The notes: generated by a model not told the origin, from the sequence alone. 22,579 nt of DNA from Candidatus Avelusimicrobium stercoris (GCA_002432025.1 DJFE01000022.1:1-22579), one strand, 5' to 3'. Counted from the first letter of the stretch, positions 6,809 to 15,290 are shown. Translations and numbers: made by a program.

Positions 6809-7867
6809 ATGGATACCTCCAAATACGTAGCCGAATTTAAACAGTTGGAAGACGAATTGTCTTCGGGCAATTTGTCCAGTCAAGATTTAGCCGTCAAGGC
6901 CAAACGCCACGCGTTTTTAAAACCCATTATTGAAAAGGAACAAGAAATTAACGCTGCCGAAAAAGCCATCGCCGACGACCGCGCGATGATTGAAGCGGGC
7001 GAAGACAAAGAACTTGTCAAAATGGCCGCCGATGAACTGGCGGAACTGGAAGTCAAACTGCCCGAACTGCAAAAGGAACTGCGCATTTTGGTTATCCCGC
7101 CGGACCCGAACGATTCCAAAAATATCTATTTGGAAATCCGCCCCGGCGCAGGTGGGGATGAAGCCGCCCTGTTCGCGGCGGAACTCTTGCGCGTATATCA
7201 GCACTTTGCCCAAACCAAGGGGTGGAGCACCGAAATTTTGGAATTTACGCCTACCGGTTTAAAGGGCTGCAAATACGTCAGTATGTTTATCAAGGGCGAA
7301 GGAGCCTATTCGTGGCTCCGCAACGAATCGGGCACCCACCGCGTACAGCGCGTGCCGGATACCGAAACGGCCGGACGCGTGCACACCTCTACGGTTACGG
7401 TAGCCATTATGCCGGAAGCCGAGGAAATTGATATTGAAATCCGCCCCGAAGATTTGGAAATGGAAACCTGCCGTTCCGGCGGCGCGGGCGGCCAGAACGT
7501 AAACAAGGTGGAAACCGCCGTGCGCATTATCCACAAGCCTACGGGCATTGTGGTTTCCTGCCGCGAGGAACGCCACCAGGGCAAAAACCGCGAAAAAGCA
7601 ATGGCTATGCTCCGCGCGAAACTCTATCAAATTGAAGAAGAAAAGCGCAATAAAGAAATTTATGACGAACGCAAGGCTCAGGTGGGCACGGGCGACCGCA
7701 GCGAAAAAATCCGCACCTATAACTTTCCGCAGAGCCGCGTTACCGACCACCGCACCGACAAATCCTACCATAACTTAATGGAAATTATGGAAGGCAACAT
7801 TGAGCCTATTTTAGAGGATTTGCGCGCGTACCGTGTGGAGCAGAAACTTAAAAATCTGCAAATCTGA
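6809..7867 (+). CDS. prfA: Peptide chain release factor 1
   Basis: Decodes UAA and UAG stop codons in the ribosomal A site and triggers peptide release. At 352 residues it is family length. The catalytic GGQ loop is RSGGAGGQNVNKVE with Gln229, the residue PrmC methylates. The codon-recognition tripeptide of RF1 (PxT) is present as P-D-T in HRVQRVPDTETAGRVHTS, which separates it from RF2 (SPF). An N-terminal coiled coil is followed by the IRPGAGGDEAALFA signature. The start at 6809 has AAGGAA upstream. The gene begins just after the rpmE terminator and is followed, beyond another terminator, by its modifying enzyme. Confidence 0.97.
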   Translation: MDTSKYVAEFKQLEDELSSGNLSSQDLAVKAKRHAFLKPIIEKEQEINAAEKAIADDRAMIEAGEDKELVKMAADELAELEVKLPELQKELRILVIPPDPNDSKNIYLEIRPGAGGDEAALFAAELLRVYQHFAQTKGWSTEILEFTPTGLKGCKYVSMFIKGEGAYSWLRNESGTHRVQRVPDTETAGRVHTSTVTVAIMPEAEEIDIEIRPEDLEMETCRSGGAGGQNVNKVETAVRIIHKPTGIVVSCREERHQGKNREKAMAMLRAKLYQIEEEKRNKEIYDERKAQVGTGDRSEKIRTYNFPQSRVTDHRTDKSYHNLMEIMEGNIEPILEDLRAYRVEQKLKNLQI

Positions 7868-7884
7868 TAAGTTGTAATTTGGTT

Positions 7885-7918
7885 GCCGGGCGGGCTGTTT
7901 TCCGCCCGGCTTTTTTTT
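7885..7918 (+). terminator. Strong terminator abutting the prmC ribosome-binding site
   Basis: GCCGGGCGG (7885-7893) pairs perfectly with CCGCCCGGC (7902-7910), with a short loop, then eight T (7911-7918). The prmC Shine-Dalgarno AAGGAG begins at the next base (7919-7924). There is no space for a promoter between it and prmC, so prmC transcription must read through this site. Confidence 0.92.
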
Positions 7919-7928
7919 AAGGAGATTT

Positions 7929-8768
7929 ATGAATACCGTTTCCCAACTTTTATCCGCCGCCATTTCCCGCTTGCAGGCGGCCGGATCGGACGAACCCGAA
8001 GCCAACGCCGAGTGGCTGCTCGCCTACGCGCTGGGCGTCAGCCGGACGTGGGTGCTTGCCAACGGTTCCGAAGCCGTTTCCGCCGGACAGCAAGCCCAAT
8101 TTGAGCGTTTTTTAGCACGCAAGGCAGACGGTGAGCCCCTTTCGCATATTGTGGGTTTTCAGCCCTTTTGCGGATTGGATATCCGCGTTACACCTGATGT
8201 TTTAACGCCCCGCCCGGAAACCGAGGACTTGGTGGAACAGGTATCTGCGCTTTTTGACAAAAAGGGCCGTTATGCCTTTTTGGATATGTGCACGGGCAGC
8301 GGGTGTATTGCTTTGGCATTGGCAAATAAATTTCCCAATGCGCAGGTATTGGCCGTGGATAAAAGTGAAGCGGCCCTAAAAGTGGCGCAGGAAAACGCGT
8401 GCGAACACCGCTTGACCGAGCGCGTACACTTTTTGCAAAGCGACTTGTGGGAAAACGTAATGGGAACCTTTGATTTAATTATTTCTAATCCGCCCTATAT
8501 CCCAACGGCTGATTTGGCCACGCTAACGCGCGAAGTGCAGCACGAACCGCGCCTGGCGTTGGACGGCGGAGAAGACGGCTTTGAGGTTACCCGCCCACTG
8601 TGCGAAGCCGCCGACGGTTATTTAAACCCCGGCGGGCTATTGGCGTTGGAACTGTGCAAAGGCCAGCCGTGGCCCTTGGCGCGAGGACTTATGGAAATTG
8701 GCTGGAAGGCGGAAGTAAAAAAAGATATATTTAACATAGAGCGGTTTGTTTTCGCCCGAAAAATTTAA
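7929..8768 (+). CDS. prmC: RF N5-glutamine methyltransferase
   Basis: SAM-dependent methyltransferase that modifies the GGQ glutamine of release factors, raising termination efficiency. It has 279 residues. An N-terminal helical domain (about 1-85) that holds the release factor is followed by a Rossmann methyltransferase domain. The SAM motif is FLDMCTGSGCIALALA and the substrate-glutamine motif is N187-P188-P189-Y190, diagnostic of this family. The next gene upstream is prfA, its substrate. AAGGAG lies 4 bp before the ATG and is preceded directly by a strong terminator, so its level may be set by read-through. Confidence 0.95.
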   Translation: MNTVSQLLSAAISRLQAAGSDEPEANAEWLLAYALGVSRTWVLANGSEAVSAGQQAQFERFLARKADGEPLSHIVGFQPFCGLDIRVTPDVLTPRPETEDLVEQVSALFDKKGRYAFLDMCTGSGCIALALANKFPNAQVLAVDKSEAALKVAQENACEHRLTERVHFLQSDLWENVMGTFDLIISNPPYIPTADLATLTREVQHEPRLALDGGEDGFEVTRPLCEAADGYLNPGGLLALELCKGQPWPLARGLMEIGWKAEVKKDIFNIERFVFARKI

Positions 8769-8788
8769 TTTTTAACGGAGTTTTTAAT

Positions 8789-10060
8789 ATGGACAGATTT
8801 ATTATTCACGGCGGTAAAAAATTAAACGGCACCGTACACATCAGCGGCAGTAAAAACGCCGCCTTGCCTATTCTGGTAGCCACCTTGCTTACGGACGAAC
8901 CGTGCGTTTTGCACCGCGTGCCTAATTTGCGCGACGTGCGCACTACGCTTAAAATTTTGGAATATTTAGGCAAAAAGGTGGAGTATAAAGATAACACCGT
9001 TACCATTACGGCAGACGGCGTTTTGAAAAACACCTTGCCCTATGAACTGGTGAAGCAAATGCGCGCCAGTTTTTGGGTGGCCGGGCCGCTGTTGGCCCGC
9101 TTTAAAACGGCGGAGATTCCGCTCCCCGGCGGTTGCGCGATTGGCGTGCGGCCGGTGGATATCCATTTAAAGGGTTTTGAAAAATTGGGCGCCGAGTGCG
9201 ATATTAAATCCGGCAACGTGATTATCCACGCCCAGAAATTAACCCCGGCTAAAATCGTTTTGCGCTTCCCCAGCGTAGGGGCCACGCAAAACCTGCTGAT
9301 GTGCGCTTGCTTAATCCCGGGCGAAACTATTTTGGAAAACGTCGCCAAGGAGCCGGAAGTGGACGACGTAATTGCGTTTTTAAATAAAATGGGGGCGGAC
9401 ATCCGCGTAGGCGATAAAGGGCAACTTATCGTGCAGGGCAAAACCTCCTTGCACGGCGCAGAGCATACCGTTGTGGCGGACCGCATTGAAACGGGTTCCT
9501 ATATCTTGGCCGCTTGCGCCACCCGCGGCGATGTAACCGTTACGGGGTGTGTGCCGGAGCATAATTCCATTTTACTGGAAGATTTGCAGGAAGCGGGCTT
9601 TACTTTGGACGTTACCAACGACTCCGTGCGCGTTCACGCCTATGACGGCGATATTAAGCCCGTGCGCGTGCGCACCGCGCCGTATCCCGGCTTTGCCACC
9701 GATTTGCAGGCCCCGTGGATGACATTAATGACCCTGTGCAACGGTACGGCCGAAGTGGATGAAGATATCTTTGAAAACCGTTTTATGCACGCGCCGGAAC
9801 TCGTGCGTATGGGGGCCAATATTTCCACCGAAAAAAGCGTCGCGCGTGTAACGGGCGTAAAGGAACTCTCCGCGGCGCACGTCCAAGCGTCCGATTTGCG
9901 CGGCGGTATGGCCCTGGTTATTGCGGGCTTGTGTGCGGCGGGCGAAACGGAAGTGGAGCGCGTGTATCACATTGACCGCGGTTACGAAAAATTAGAAGAG
10001 AAATTAACTGCTTTGGGCGCAGATATCCGCCGTTATAATCCCGATAAAAATGAGTTTTGA
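8789..10060 (+). CDS. murA: UDP-N-acetylglucosamine enolpyruvyl transferase
   Basis: First committed step of peptidoglycan synthesis: transfer of enolpyruvate from PEP to UDP-GlcNAc in the cytoplasm. It has 423 residues, normal for MurA, in the two-domain inside-out alpha/beta fold. Lys22-Asn23 (SGSKNAALP) bind substrate. Cys116 in PGGCAIGVRPVDIH is the catalytic loop cysteine that fosfomycin alkylates, so the enzyme should be fosfomycin-sensitive rather than of the Asp type. GGAG precedes the ATG. The last 11 bases overlap the start of folC. Confidence 0.97.
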   Translation: MDRFIIHGGKKLNGTVHISGSKNAALPILVATLLTDEPCVLHRVPNLRDVRTTLKILEYLGKKVEYKDNTVTITADGVLKNTLPYELVKQMRASFWVAGPLLARFKTAEIPLPGGCAIGVRPVDIHLKGFEKLGAECDIKSGNVIIHAQKLTPAKIVLRFPSVGATQNLLMCACLIPGETILENVAKEPEVDDVIAFLNKMGADIRVGDKGQLIVQGKTSLHGAEHTVVADRIETGSYILAACATRGDVTVTGCVPEHNSILLEDLQEAGFTLDVTNDSVRVHAYDGDIKPVRVRTAPYPGFATDLQAPWMTLMTLCNGTAEVDEDIFENRFMHAPELVRMGANISTEKSVARVTGVKELSAAHVQASDLRGGMALVIAGLCAAGETEVERVYHIDRGYEKLEEKLTALGADIRRYNPDKNEF

Positions 10061-11285
10061 CGTTGTTTTTAACTATATTTTAAAGCGTACCGGCGCAGGT
10101 GTTGGCGCGGGACTGGAAGGTTTTCGCGCTCTTTTGGCGCGGTTGGAAAATCCGCAGGACCATTATAAAATCGTCCACGTCGCGGGCACGAACGGCAAGG
10201 GTTCTGTCAGTACCCTAATGGCCGCCGCGCTTAGTGCCGCTGGCTATAAAACGGGGCTTTTTGTGTCGCCGCATTTGGTTTCGCCTGTGGAGCGCATACA
10301 AATAGATGGGGAAAATATTTCCCGCCAAGCCTTTTCCAAGGCGGTATTGGATGTATTCCAAGAAGAAGAGGAAGAACTTAACTTTTTTGAAATTTTAACA
10401 GCCGCCGCGCTTTTGTATTTTGCCCGCCAAAAAGTACAGTATGTTGTGCTGGAAACGGGCCTTGGCGGGCGGAAAGACCCCACCAATGTATGTACGCCCG
10501 TGGCGTGCCTGATTACGTCTATCGGACTGGACCATACGCAGTATTTGGGTTCCAGTTTAGTGCAAATTGCCTTTGAAAAGGCGGGCATTATTAAACCCAA
10601 TGTTCCGGTGTTTGCGGGCGAAATGGCTCTTTCCGCGCGCGAAGTGCTGCGCAAAACCGCCAAGGAACGCAACGCCCCTTTGCACTTTGTAAAAGAGGGG
10701 GAGCCGTTTTCCGTTTCTTCCTATGATTTTTATCACAATCAAACCGTGCTCCACACGCCGGATAACCAAGCGTGGCCCTTGCATACCTTGGGCGCGCGGC
10801 AGGCGGTCAATGCGTGCCTGGTATATCAGGTGGCAAAGGCCTTGAACCTGCCGGATAAAGCCCTTAAAAAGGCCTTCCAAACAGTTAATTTGCCGGGGCG
10901 CTTTGAGGTTATTTCTACCGAAAAAAATACTTGGGTGCTGGACGGGGCCCATAACCCGCAGGCCATAGAGGGGCTGATGAAGTTTTGGCAACAGGCGCCG
11001 TTTGGGGAAAATTCCGCCCTGCTGTGCGGGTTTATGAAGGATAAAGATTACAAAAAAATGCTCTCGCTTCTCTGCCCGCATTTTAAATATATTTTTATCA
11101 CGGTGCCGCCGTCTGCCCGTGGGGCGGATGAAGCCGATATCCGCGCTGCCTTGCCCAAGGGTGTAAAAGTTACCTTTGAGCCCGATTGGCGGCAGGCTAT
11201 GCGCCTGGTGAAGGAGTTTCCCTGCGTGCTGTGTACGGGCTCTTTTTATTTGGCCGGAGCCGTGCGCGGACAGATAGCCAAATAG
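10050..11285 (+). CDS. folC: Folylpolyglutamate synthase / dihydrofolate synthase
   Basis: ATP-dependent Mur-ligase-fold enzyme that adds glutamate to dihydropteroate and/or reduced folates. It has 411 residues. The P-loop region HVAGTNGKGSVST (Lys50) is followed by SPHLVSPVERIQIDGENIS, ETGLGGRKDPTNV, the SIGLDHTQYLG motif of the central domain, and VLDGAHNPQAI at the start of the C-terminal domain. The family's usual GGRLDATN is GGRKDPTN here. Whether it is bifunctional like E. coli FolC or mainly a folylpolyglutamate synthase cannot be decided by eye. The gene starts inside the murA end, so translation is probably coupled. Confidence 0.93.
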   Translation: MSFDVVFNYILKRTGAGVGAGLEGFRALLARLENPQDHYKIVHVAGTNGKGSVSTLMAAALSAAGYKTGLFVSPHLVSPVERIQIDGENISRQAFSKAVLDVFQEEEEELNFFEILTAAALLYFARQKVQYVVLETGLGGRKDPTNVCTPVACLITSIGLDHTQYLGSSLVQIAFEKAGIIKPNVPVFAGEMALSAREVLRKTAKERNAPLHFVKEGEPFSVSSYDFYHNQTVLHTPDNQAWPLHTLGARQAVNACLVYQVAKALNLPDKALKKAFQTVNLPGRFEVISTEKNTWVLDGAHNPQAIEGLMKFWQQAPFGENSALLCGFMKDKDYKKMLSLLCPHFKYIFITVPPSARGADEADIRAALPKGVKVTFEPDWRQAMRLVKEFPCVLCTGSFYLAGAVRGQIAK

Positions 11286-11310
11286 GGCGTTTTCCCGTCA
11301 TAAAACAGGG

Positions 11311-11340
11311 TTGACATCGGCGGGGGTATTGTGGTTAAAT
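11311..11340 (+). promoter_or_regulatory. Promoter of the coiled-coil gene
   Basis: Consensus -35 TTGACA (11311-11316), 18-bp spacer, and -10 TTAAAT (11335-11340). It lies in the 89-bp gap after folC, about 35 bp before the coiled-coil gene, and may also serve ddl. Confidence 0.7.
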
Positions 11341-11374
11341 TTAGTGTAAGGTATTTTTTAGACGGGGAGCAAAA

Positions 11375-13681
11375 ATGGCGTTAGACAATAACCAATTTGA
11401 CGGACACGGCGATATCGCCCAGTTTTTGGAAAAATTTAAAGAGCAGACTTTTTCCGCTCCCGTTACGCCGCCCGTGAATACCTATTCTTCGCGGGAGGAT
11501 TCTATCCCCGCTAAACCTGCCCAATACGAACGCTCGTTTGAAAAATTGGAGCAGAAAATCCGCGAACTGGAAGAGCGCTTTGAAGCCTCGGCCAGCCAAA
11601 ACCAGTTGATTTTGTCGGAACTGGCCCGCACGCGCGAAGCCTTGGACCGCCAAAAAGATAAAGACGCTTTTTTTGAACATATTTCCCGCACGATTGCCAA
11701 TTTAAAGGCCAGCGTGGAAAACCTTTCCCGTGCCCAGCAGGAGCAACGCTCGTTCCGCGAGCCCGACGTGCAGCGCAGTTTTGACCCGGTTCCGTCCGCC
11801 TTTGGCGCGTCTGAGCCAGCCCGCGCCGTCTATCATTTTGAGCCCGTCCAGCAAAACTCCCGCTTGGAACGTGAGGAAAAGGAACGCATTATTTCCAGTT
11901 TAAAGCAAAAAGCCTCGCAATTAAAGGCCGTCAACAGCGCGTTGGACCGCGAAATTAAAAAGGTCCAGCAGGAAAAAATGGAAGCGCTTAAAAAATCGGC
12001 CGAGCAAGCCAAGGAGATTTTGTCCTTGCGCGACCGTTTGACCGCCGCCGAGGAACGCTTTAAATCGTTTGATTTTGAAGGGCGCATTATTTCCATTAAA
12101 CAGCAGTACCAGCAGAAGGTTTCCAGCCTAGAAAACCAACTGCAAGAAATTTCCGATACTTGTATGAAGCAGGTAGAGGAAATTGAATCGTTAAAGGCCG
12201 AAAACTTAAAACTCCACAAGGCCGCCGCCGAAAAGGACGAAGCCTTGGCCCGCTTGGAAGCCAAAGAGCGCGAACTGACGGCCCTCAAAGCCGAAATTTC
12301 CGCCTTGCAAACCAGCCACAGCGAAGCCTCTAAAAAGCAGTTGGCCTCGTTTACGGAAAAATTGCAGGCGTTGGAATCCCAGCGCGACGGCTTGCAGGCT
12401 GAACTGACCCGCGCGCAAGAATCGCTGGATGCGGTCCGCCAAGAAAAAGAAACCTTGGAAAAGAATTTCAAGGAGTTACTGGCTAAAATTAACGATAATG
12501 ACGCTGTTATCGCGCAACTCAAAGCCAAAATTGAGGTGTTGGGCCAGCAAAACGAGGAACTCGCACACCACAACGAAGAGTTATCTCACCAAAACGCGGA
12601 ACTCAAAGAGCATAACGAATCTTTAACGAATTACAACGCCGCCTTGACGAGTGCCAACCAAACCTTGACGCACGAAAAAGAAGCTTGGGCGGAAAAGGCC
12701 GAAATTTCGGGCCGCGAACGCGCCGCACTTGCCGAACAGGCGGAAACCTTGGGGCGCGAAAAAGACGAACTGGCCGAAAATGTGGCCGCGCTCACACAGG
12801 AAAAGGCATCCTTGGCCGCTCATACGGAAGATTTAAATAAAGAAAAAGAATCCTTATCCGCGCGTGCGGAAACCCTGACGCGCGAGAAAGAGGAATTAAC
12901 TGCCCGCGCCGCCGAACTGGAACGGGAAAAGGAACTCCTTACCCAACAGGCCGCGCACTTGGCGCAGGAAAAAGAAGAGTTGGAACGCCGCTCGCACGAA
13001 ATGGGCAACGCCAAAGACGCGCTGTCCGGCGATTTGGCCGCTGTTCACCAAGAAAAAGATGTTTTGGCCGGGAACTTGGAACAGGCCAACCGCGAAAAGG
13101 AAACCTTGGCCGCCCGTGCCGAAACCTTAACGCGCGAAAAAGAAGCGTTGGCGGACAGTTTGGCGCAACTTAACCGCGAAAAACAAAATTTAGTTGAAAA
13201 TTTAGAACAGGTGGAACGCAAAAAGGAAGCCTTGGCCGGCAGTTTGGCCCAGGTAAATAAAGAAAAGCAGGACCTTTCCTTGCAATCTGCTGCCCTTAAA
13301 CAGCGCGCCGAGCGTTTGGAAGGGGAAACTAAGGAACTGGCCAAGGAAAACCAGCAACTGCGCAACCAAAGCGCCGCGCTGTTGGCCGCCCGCCTAGTGC
13401 AGGAAAAGGAACGTGCCAAAGAGGAAACCTTGCAAAAGGCGGCCCAGGCGCATAAGCCGCAGGCTCCCGTTTTCCCGCAGCCGCCCGCTCCGCAAAAGGT
13501 AGAAAAAGCCGCCGTGGCCTCGCCCGCTAAAAAGCCTTTGACGGAAGCGGACTTGCCCGAAATTAAGGTGGCCGAACCAATCGCCCAGCCGGAAGCAATG
13601 TACGACGGCGAGGACTTTTTGACCAAGACCGATAGTTTTATCGGCCGGATGAAATGGTCTATATTTAGAGAAGACAAATAA
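11375..13681 (+). CDS. Long coiled-coil protein of unknown function
   Basis: I do not recognise this 768-residue protein. It has no signal peptide, no membrane segment and a single cysteine. Residues 1-45 and about 125-170 are Pro/Ser-rich and look disordered; the rest is heptad-patterned and rich in Glu, Lys, Ala and Leu. Residues 393-434 are six consecutive heptads each starting with Asn (NEELAHH, NEELSHQ, NAELKEH, NESLTNY, NAALTSA, NQTLTHE). Residues 434-671 are seventeen 14-residue repeats of the type EKExLAxxAExLxR. The tail is a Pro/Ala linker, then an acidic patch and an aromatic end (SFIGRMKWSIFREDK) that could bind a partner or membrane. ATG 11375 follows GGGGAG. Candidates are a filament-forming, scaffold or spacer protein; similarity to myosin-like or SMC proteins would reflect only the coiled coil. 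Confidence 0.85.
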   Translation: MALDNNQFDGHGDIAQFLEKFKEQTFSAPVTPPVNTYSSREDSIPAKPAQYERSFEKLEQKIRELEERFEASASQNQLILSELARTREALDRQKDKDAFFEHISRTIANLKASVENLSRAQQEQRSFREPDVQRSFDPVPSAFGASEPARAVYHFEPVQQNSRLEREEKERIISSLKQKASQLKAVNSALDREIKKVQQEKMEALKKSAEQAKEILSLRDRLTAAEERFKSFDFEGRIISIKQQYQQKVSSLENQLQEISDTCMKQVEEIESLKAENLKLHKAAAEKDEALARLEAKERELTALKAEISALQTSHSEASKKQLASFTEKLQALESQRDGLQAELTRAQESLDAVRQEKETLEKNFKELLAKINDNDAVIAQLKAKIEVLGQQNEELAHHNEELSHQNAELKEHNESLTNYNAALTSANQTLTHEKEAWAEKAEISGRERAALAEQAETLGREKDELAENVAALTQEKASLAAHTEDLNKEKESLSARAETLTREKEELTARAAELEREKELLTQQAAHLAQEKEELERRSHEMGNAKDALSGDLAAVHQEKDVLAGNLEQANREKETLAARAETLTREKEALADSLAQLNREKQNLVENLEQVERKKEALAGSLAQVNKEKQDLSLQSAALKQRAERLEGETKELAKENQQLRNQSAALLAARLVQEKERAKEETLQKAAQAHKPQAPVFPQPPAPQKVEKAAVASPAKKPLTEADLPEIKVAEPIAQPEAMYDGEDFLTKTDSFIGRMKWSIFREDK
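12551..12676 (+). repeat. Six Asn-led heptads (coding repeat)
   Basis: Codons 393-434 of the coiled-coil gene: six 21-bp units, each encoding N-x-x-L-x-x-x with slight variation. Asn at successive core positions is typical of parallel two-stranded coils. The repetition is at protein level; codons vary between units. Confidence 0.75.
12674..13387 (+). repeat. Seventeen tandem 42-bp coding repeats (14 residues each)
   Basis: Codons 434-671 divide exactly into seventeen 14-residue units with no indels. Most start with EK and carry Leu at positions 5 and 12. Units 5 and 11 are nearly identical (EKESLSARAETLTR and EKETLAARAETLTR), suggesting growth by duplication of a two-heptad unit. Confidence 0.8.
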
Positions 13682-13691
13682 CCGATATTTA

Positions 13692-13714
13692 GGGCCTGGC
13701 CGAGCGTCAGGCCC
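13692..13714 (+). terminator. Hairpin before ddl, weak terminator
   Basis: A 9-bp stem (13692-13700 with 13706-13714, one G-U) encloses the 5-nt loop CGAGC and is followed by CCTTTAC, a poor T-run. The ddl ribosome-binding site (AAGGAAG) starts 10 bp later, so partial read-through into ddl is likely. Confidence 0.55.
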
Positions 13715-13735
13715 CTTTACAATAAGGAAGAAAAA

Positions 13736-14809
13736 ATGCCAATTTTAAAAGTAGCAGTATTGTACGGCGGGAAATCCACCGAACACGAAGTTTCCATACA
13801 TAGCGCGCAGACGGTTTGCCGCGTGCTGGCGGAAAAGAAGGACAAATACCAAGTTTATCCCATATTTATCAGCAAGCAGGGCCGCTGGTTCTTGCAAGAC
13901 GCTTGCGGACCCCAACACCCCACCGATAAACCCATTACCCCGGTGCTTAAAGACGATGCCAATTTGGCAGCCTTGGACGGCTCTTTTACCATCAAGGCCG
14001 ATGTGGTGTTCCCCGTTTTGCACGGCACCAACTGCGAGGATGGCACAATGCAGGGCTTTTTGGAAACATTGGACATCCCGTATGTGGGATGTGGTGTGTT
14101 GGCCTCGGCAATGGGGATGGATAAGGAAATTGCCAAACTGATTGCGCGCGAAGCGGGCGTGCCGATTTTGCCTTGGAAAACCGTCAGCAAGGATGCCGGG
14201 TACGATTTGCCCGCCTTGCAAGCGTGGGTGAAAGAGCAGGGCCTGCCCGTGTTTGTAAAGCCTGTCCGTTTGGGGTCGTCCGTCGGCGTGCGCAAAGTAA
14301 AAACCGTGGACGAATTAAAGGATGCGGTGGATTTTGCCTTGCAGTTTGATACGGACGTTTTGATAGAAAAAGGCGTGGACCACGCCCGCGAAATTTTCTG
14401 CGCCATTTATGGCGAGGGCGCCCATATAAAATCCTCCGCCTGCGGGGAACTTCGTACCGTGGCCGGGGAATTTTTTGACTATAACGCCAAATACATTGTA
14501 GCGGGCGGGTGCGAAACCAAGGTTCCGGCGGATATTCCGGCGGACCTCGCACAAAAAATGCGCCAAGACAGCGAAAATGTTTTCCGTGCTTTGCGCGGAA
14601 GCGGGCTGGCGCGTGTGGATTTTTTAATGGATAAAGACGGCGCGTATTACTTCTCCGAAATTAACACAATGCCGGGGATGAGCGAAACGAGCCTCTTCCC
14701 GCAACTGTTTAGCGCGTGCGGGGAAGATTACGGACAGATTTTGGAAGGCTTGATTGCGCTTGCGCTGCAGGTACACGCGCGCAAGGCTGCGCTGTCTTTG
14801 AACCGCTGA
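13736..14809 (+). CDS. ddl: D-alanine--D-alanine ligase
   Basis: ATP-grasp enzyme making the D-Ala-D-Ala dipeptide for the peptidoglycan stem. It has 357 residues. The N-terminal domain has LYGGKSTEHEVSIHSA, the central ATP-binding region FVKPVRLGSSVGVRKV, and the C-terminal metal site FSEINTMPGMSETSLFP. FFDYNAKY corresponds to the omega-loop. In the HGxxGEDG motif the central Gly is Cys (HGTNCEDG). Nothing marks it as a D-Ala-D-Lac (vancomycin resistance) ligase. AAGGAAG precedes the ATG. It follows the coiled-coil gene after a weak hairpin and ends 2 bp before the small membrane protein gene. Confidence 0.95.
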   Translation: MPILKVAVLYGGKSTEHEVSIHSAQTVCRVLAEKKDKYQVYPIFISKQGRWFLQDACGPQHPTDKPITPVLKDDANLAALDGSFTIKADVVFPVLHGTNCEDGTMQGFLETLDIPYVGCGVLASAMGMDKEIAKLIAREAGVPILPWKTVSKDAGYDLPALQAWVKEQGLPVFVKPVRLGSSVGVRKVKTVDELKDAVDFALQFDTDVLIEKGVDHAREIFCAIYGEGAHIKSSACGELRTVAGEFFDYNAKYIVAGGCETKVPADIPADLAQKMRQDSENVFRALRGSGLARVDFLMDKDGAYYFSEINTMPGMSETSLFPQLFSACGEDYGQILEGLIALALQVHARKAALSLNR

Positions 14810-14811
14810 TT

Positions 14812-15288
14812 ATGGAAAAACTGATTGCGCATTTTATGGGGCTGAACATTTGGGTAAAAGTGATTGTTTGCTTTTGCCTGTTTGGTGCGCTCGTAAATTT
14901 ATTTTTAGTGGCGCGGGATTTTTCCACGGACGGAATTTTGCTCCGGCTACACGCTGGTTTTTTGGTGTTATACTTGGCGCAGGTGGTGTTTGTACTCTTG
15001 CACGAGCGGGCTGTGTGGGTTTTAACCGCCTTGCAAGGGGCGCTTGCCCTGCTCACCAATGCGGACTTTACCTTTGTGCCGCTTTTGCGCGTAGTAAGCG
15101 GGTGGATGTACGCCTTAATGGGCCAGCCGTCCGTAGAAATGATGGCGGTTTATAAGTATGTATTTATTTCCTTGGCGTTTACAATGCAGATGTTAAGCGC
15201 GTATGCGTTGTTTTCGCTTTTGCCAAAACCCAAGCGCAAAGAGCCCGCGTCGGAGGAAAAAACAGGCGAAGCGGTTTTAGAAGAATAA
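14812..15288 (+). CDS. Small integral membrane protein, unknown function
   Basis: A 158-residue hydrophobic protein I do not recognise. Likely membrane segments are about residues 12-34, 45-63, 66-82 and 113-136, with an amphipathic stretch at 84-103. The charged tail (KPKRKEPASEEKTGEAVLEE) is probably cytoplasmic. I chose ATG 14812, two bases after the ddl stop. An upstream in-frame ATG at 14716 would place 96 bp inside ddl and add a Cys/Arg-rich segment that looks like ddl read in another frame. There is no clear Shine-Dalgarno, so translation is probably coupled to ddl. A strong terminator follows. Its position suggests a link to envelope synthesis, but no function can be assigned. Confidence 0.75.
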   Translation: MEKLIAHFMGLNIWVKVIVCFCLFGALVNLFLVARDFSTDGILLRLHAGFLVLYLAQVVFVLLHERAVWVLTALQGALALLTNADFTFVPLLRVVSGWMYALMGQPSVEMMAVYKYVFISLAFTMQMLSAYALFSLLPKPKRKEPASEEKTGEAVLEE

Positions 15289-15290
15289 AA

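Noticed and set aside
11833..12573. Open frame of 246 codons on the - strand inside the coiled-coil gene, Ser/Cys/Phe-rich
   Set aside because: It is the complement of repetitive Glu/Lys/Ala codons, which rarely give stops in antisense. There is no ribosome-binding site or plausible protein pattern. The same applies to 13045-13677.
14716..14811. Upstream start for the small membrane protein, overlapping ddl
   Set aside because: The added 32 residues read as out-of-frame ddl (Arg/Cys-rich) and precede the natural hydrophobic start. ATG 14812 is just after the ddl stop.
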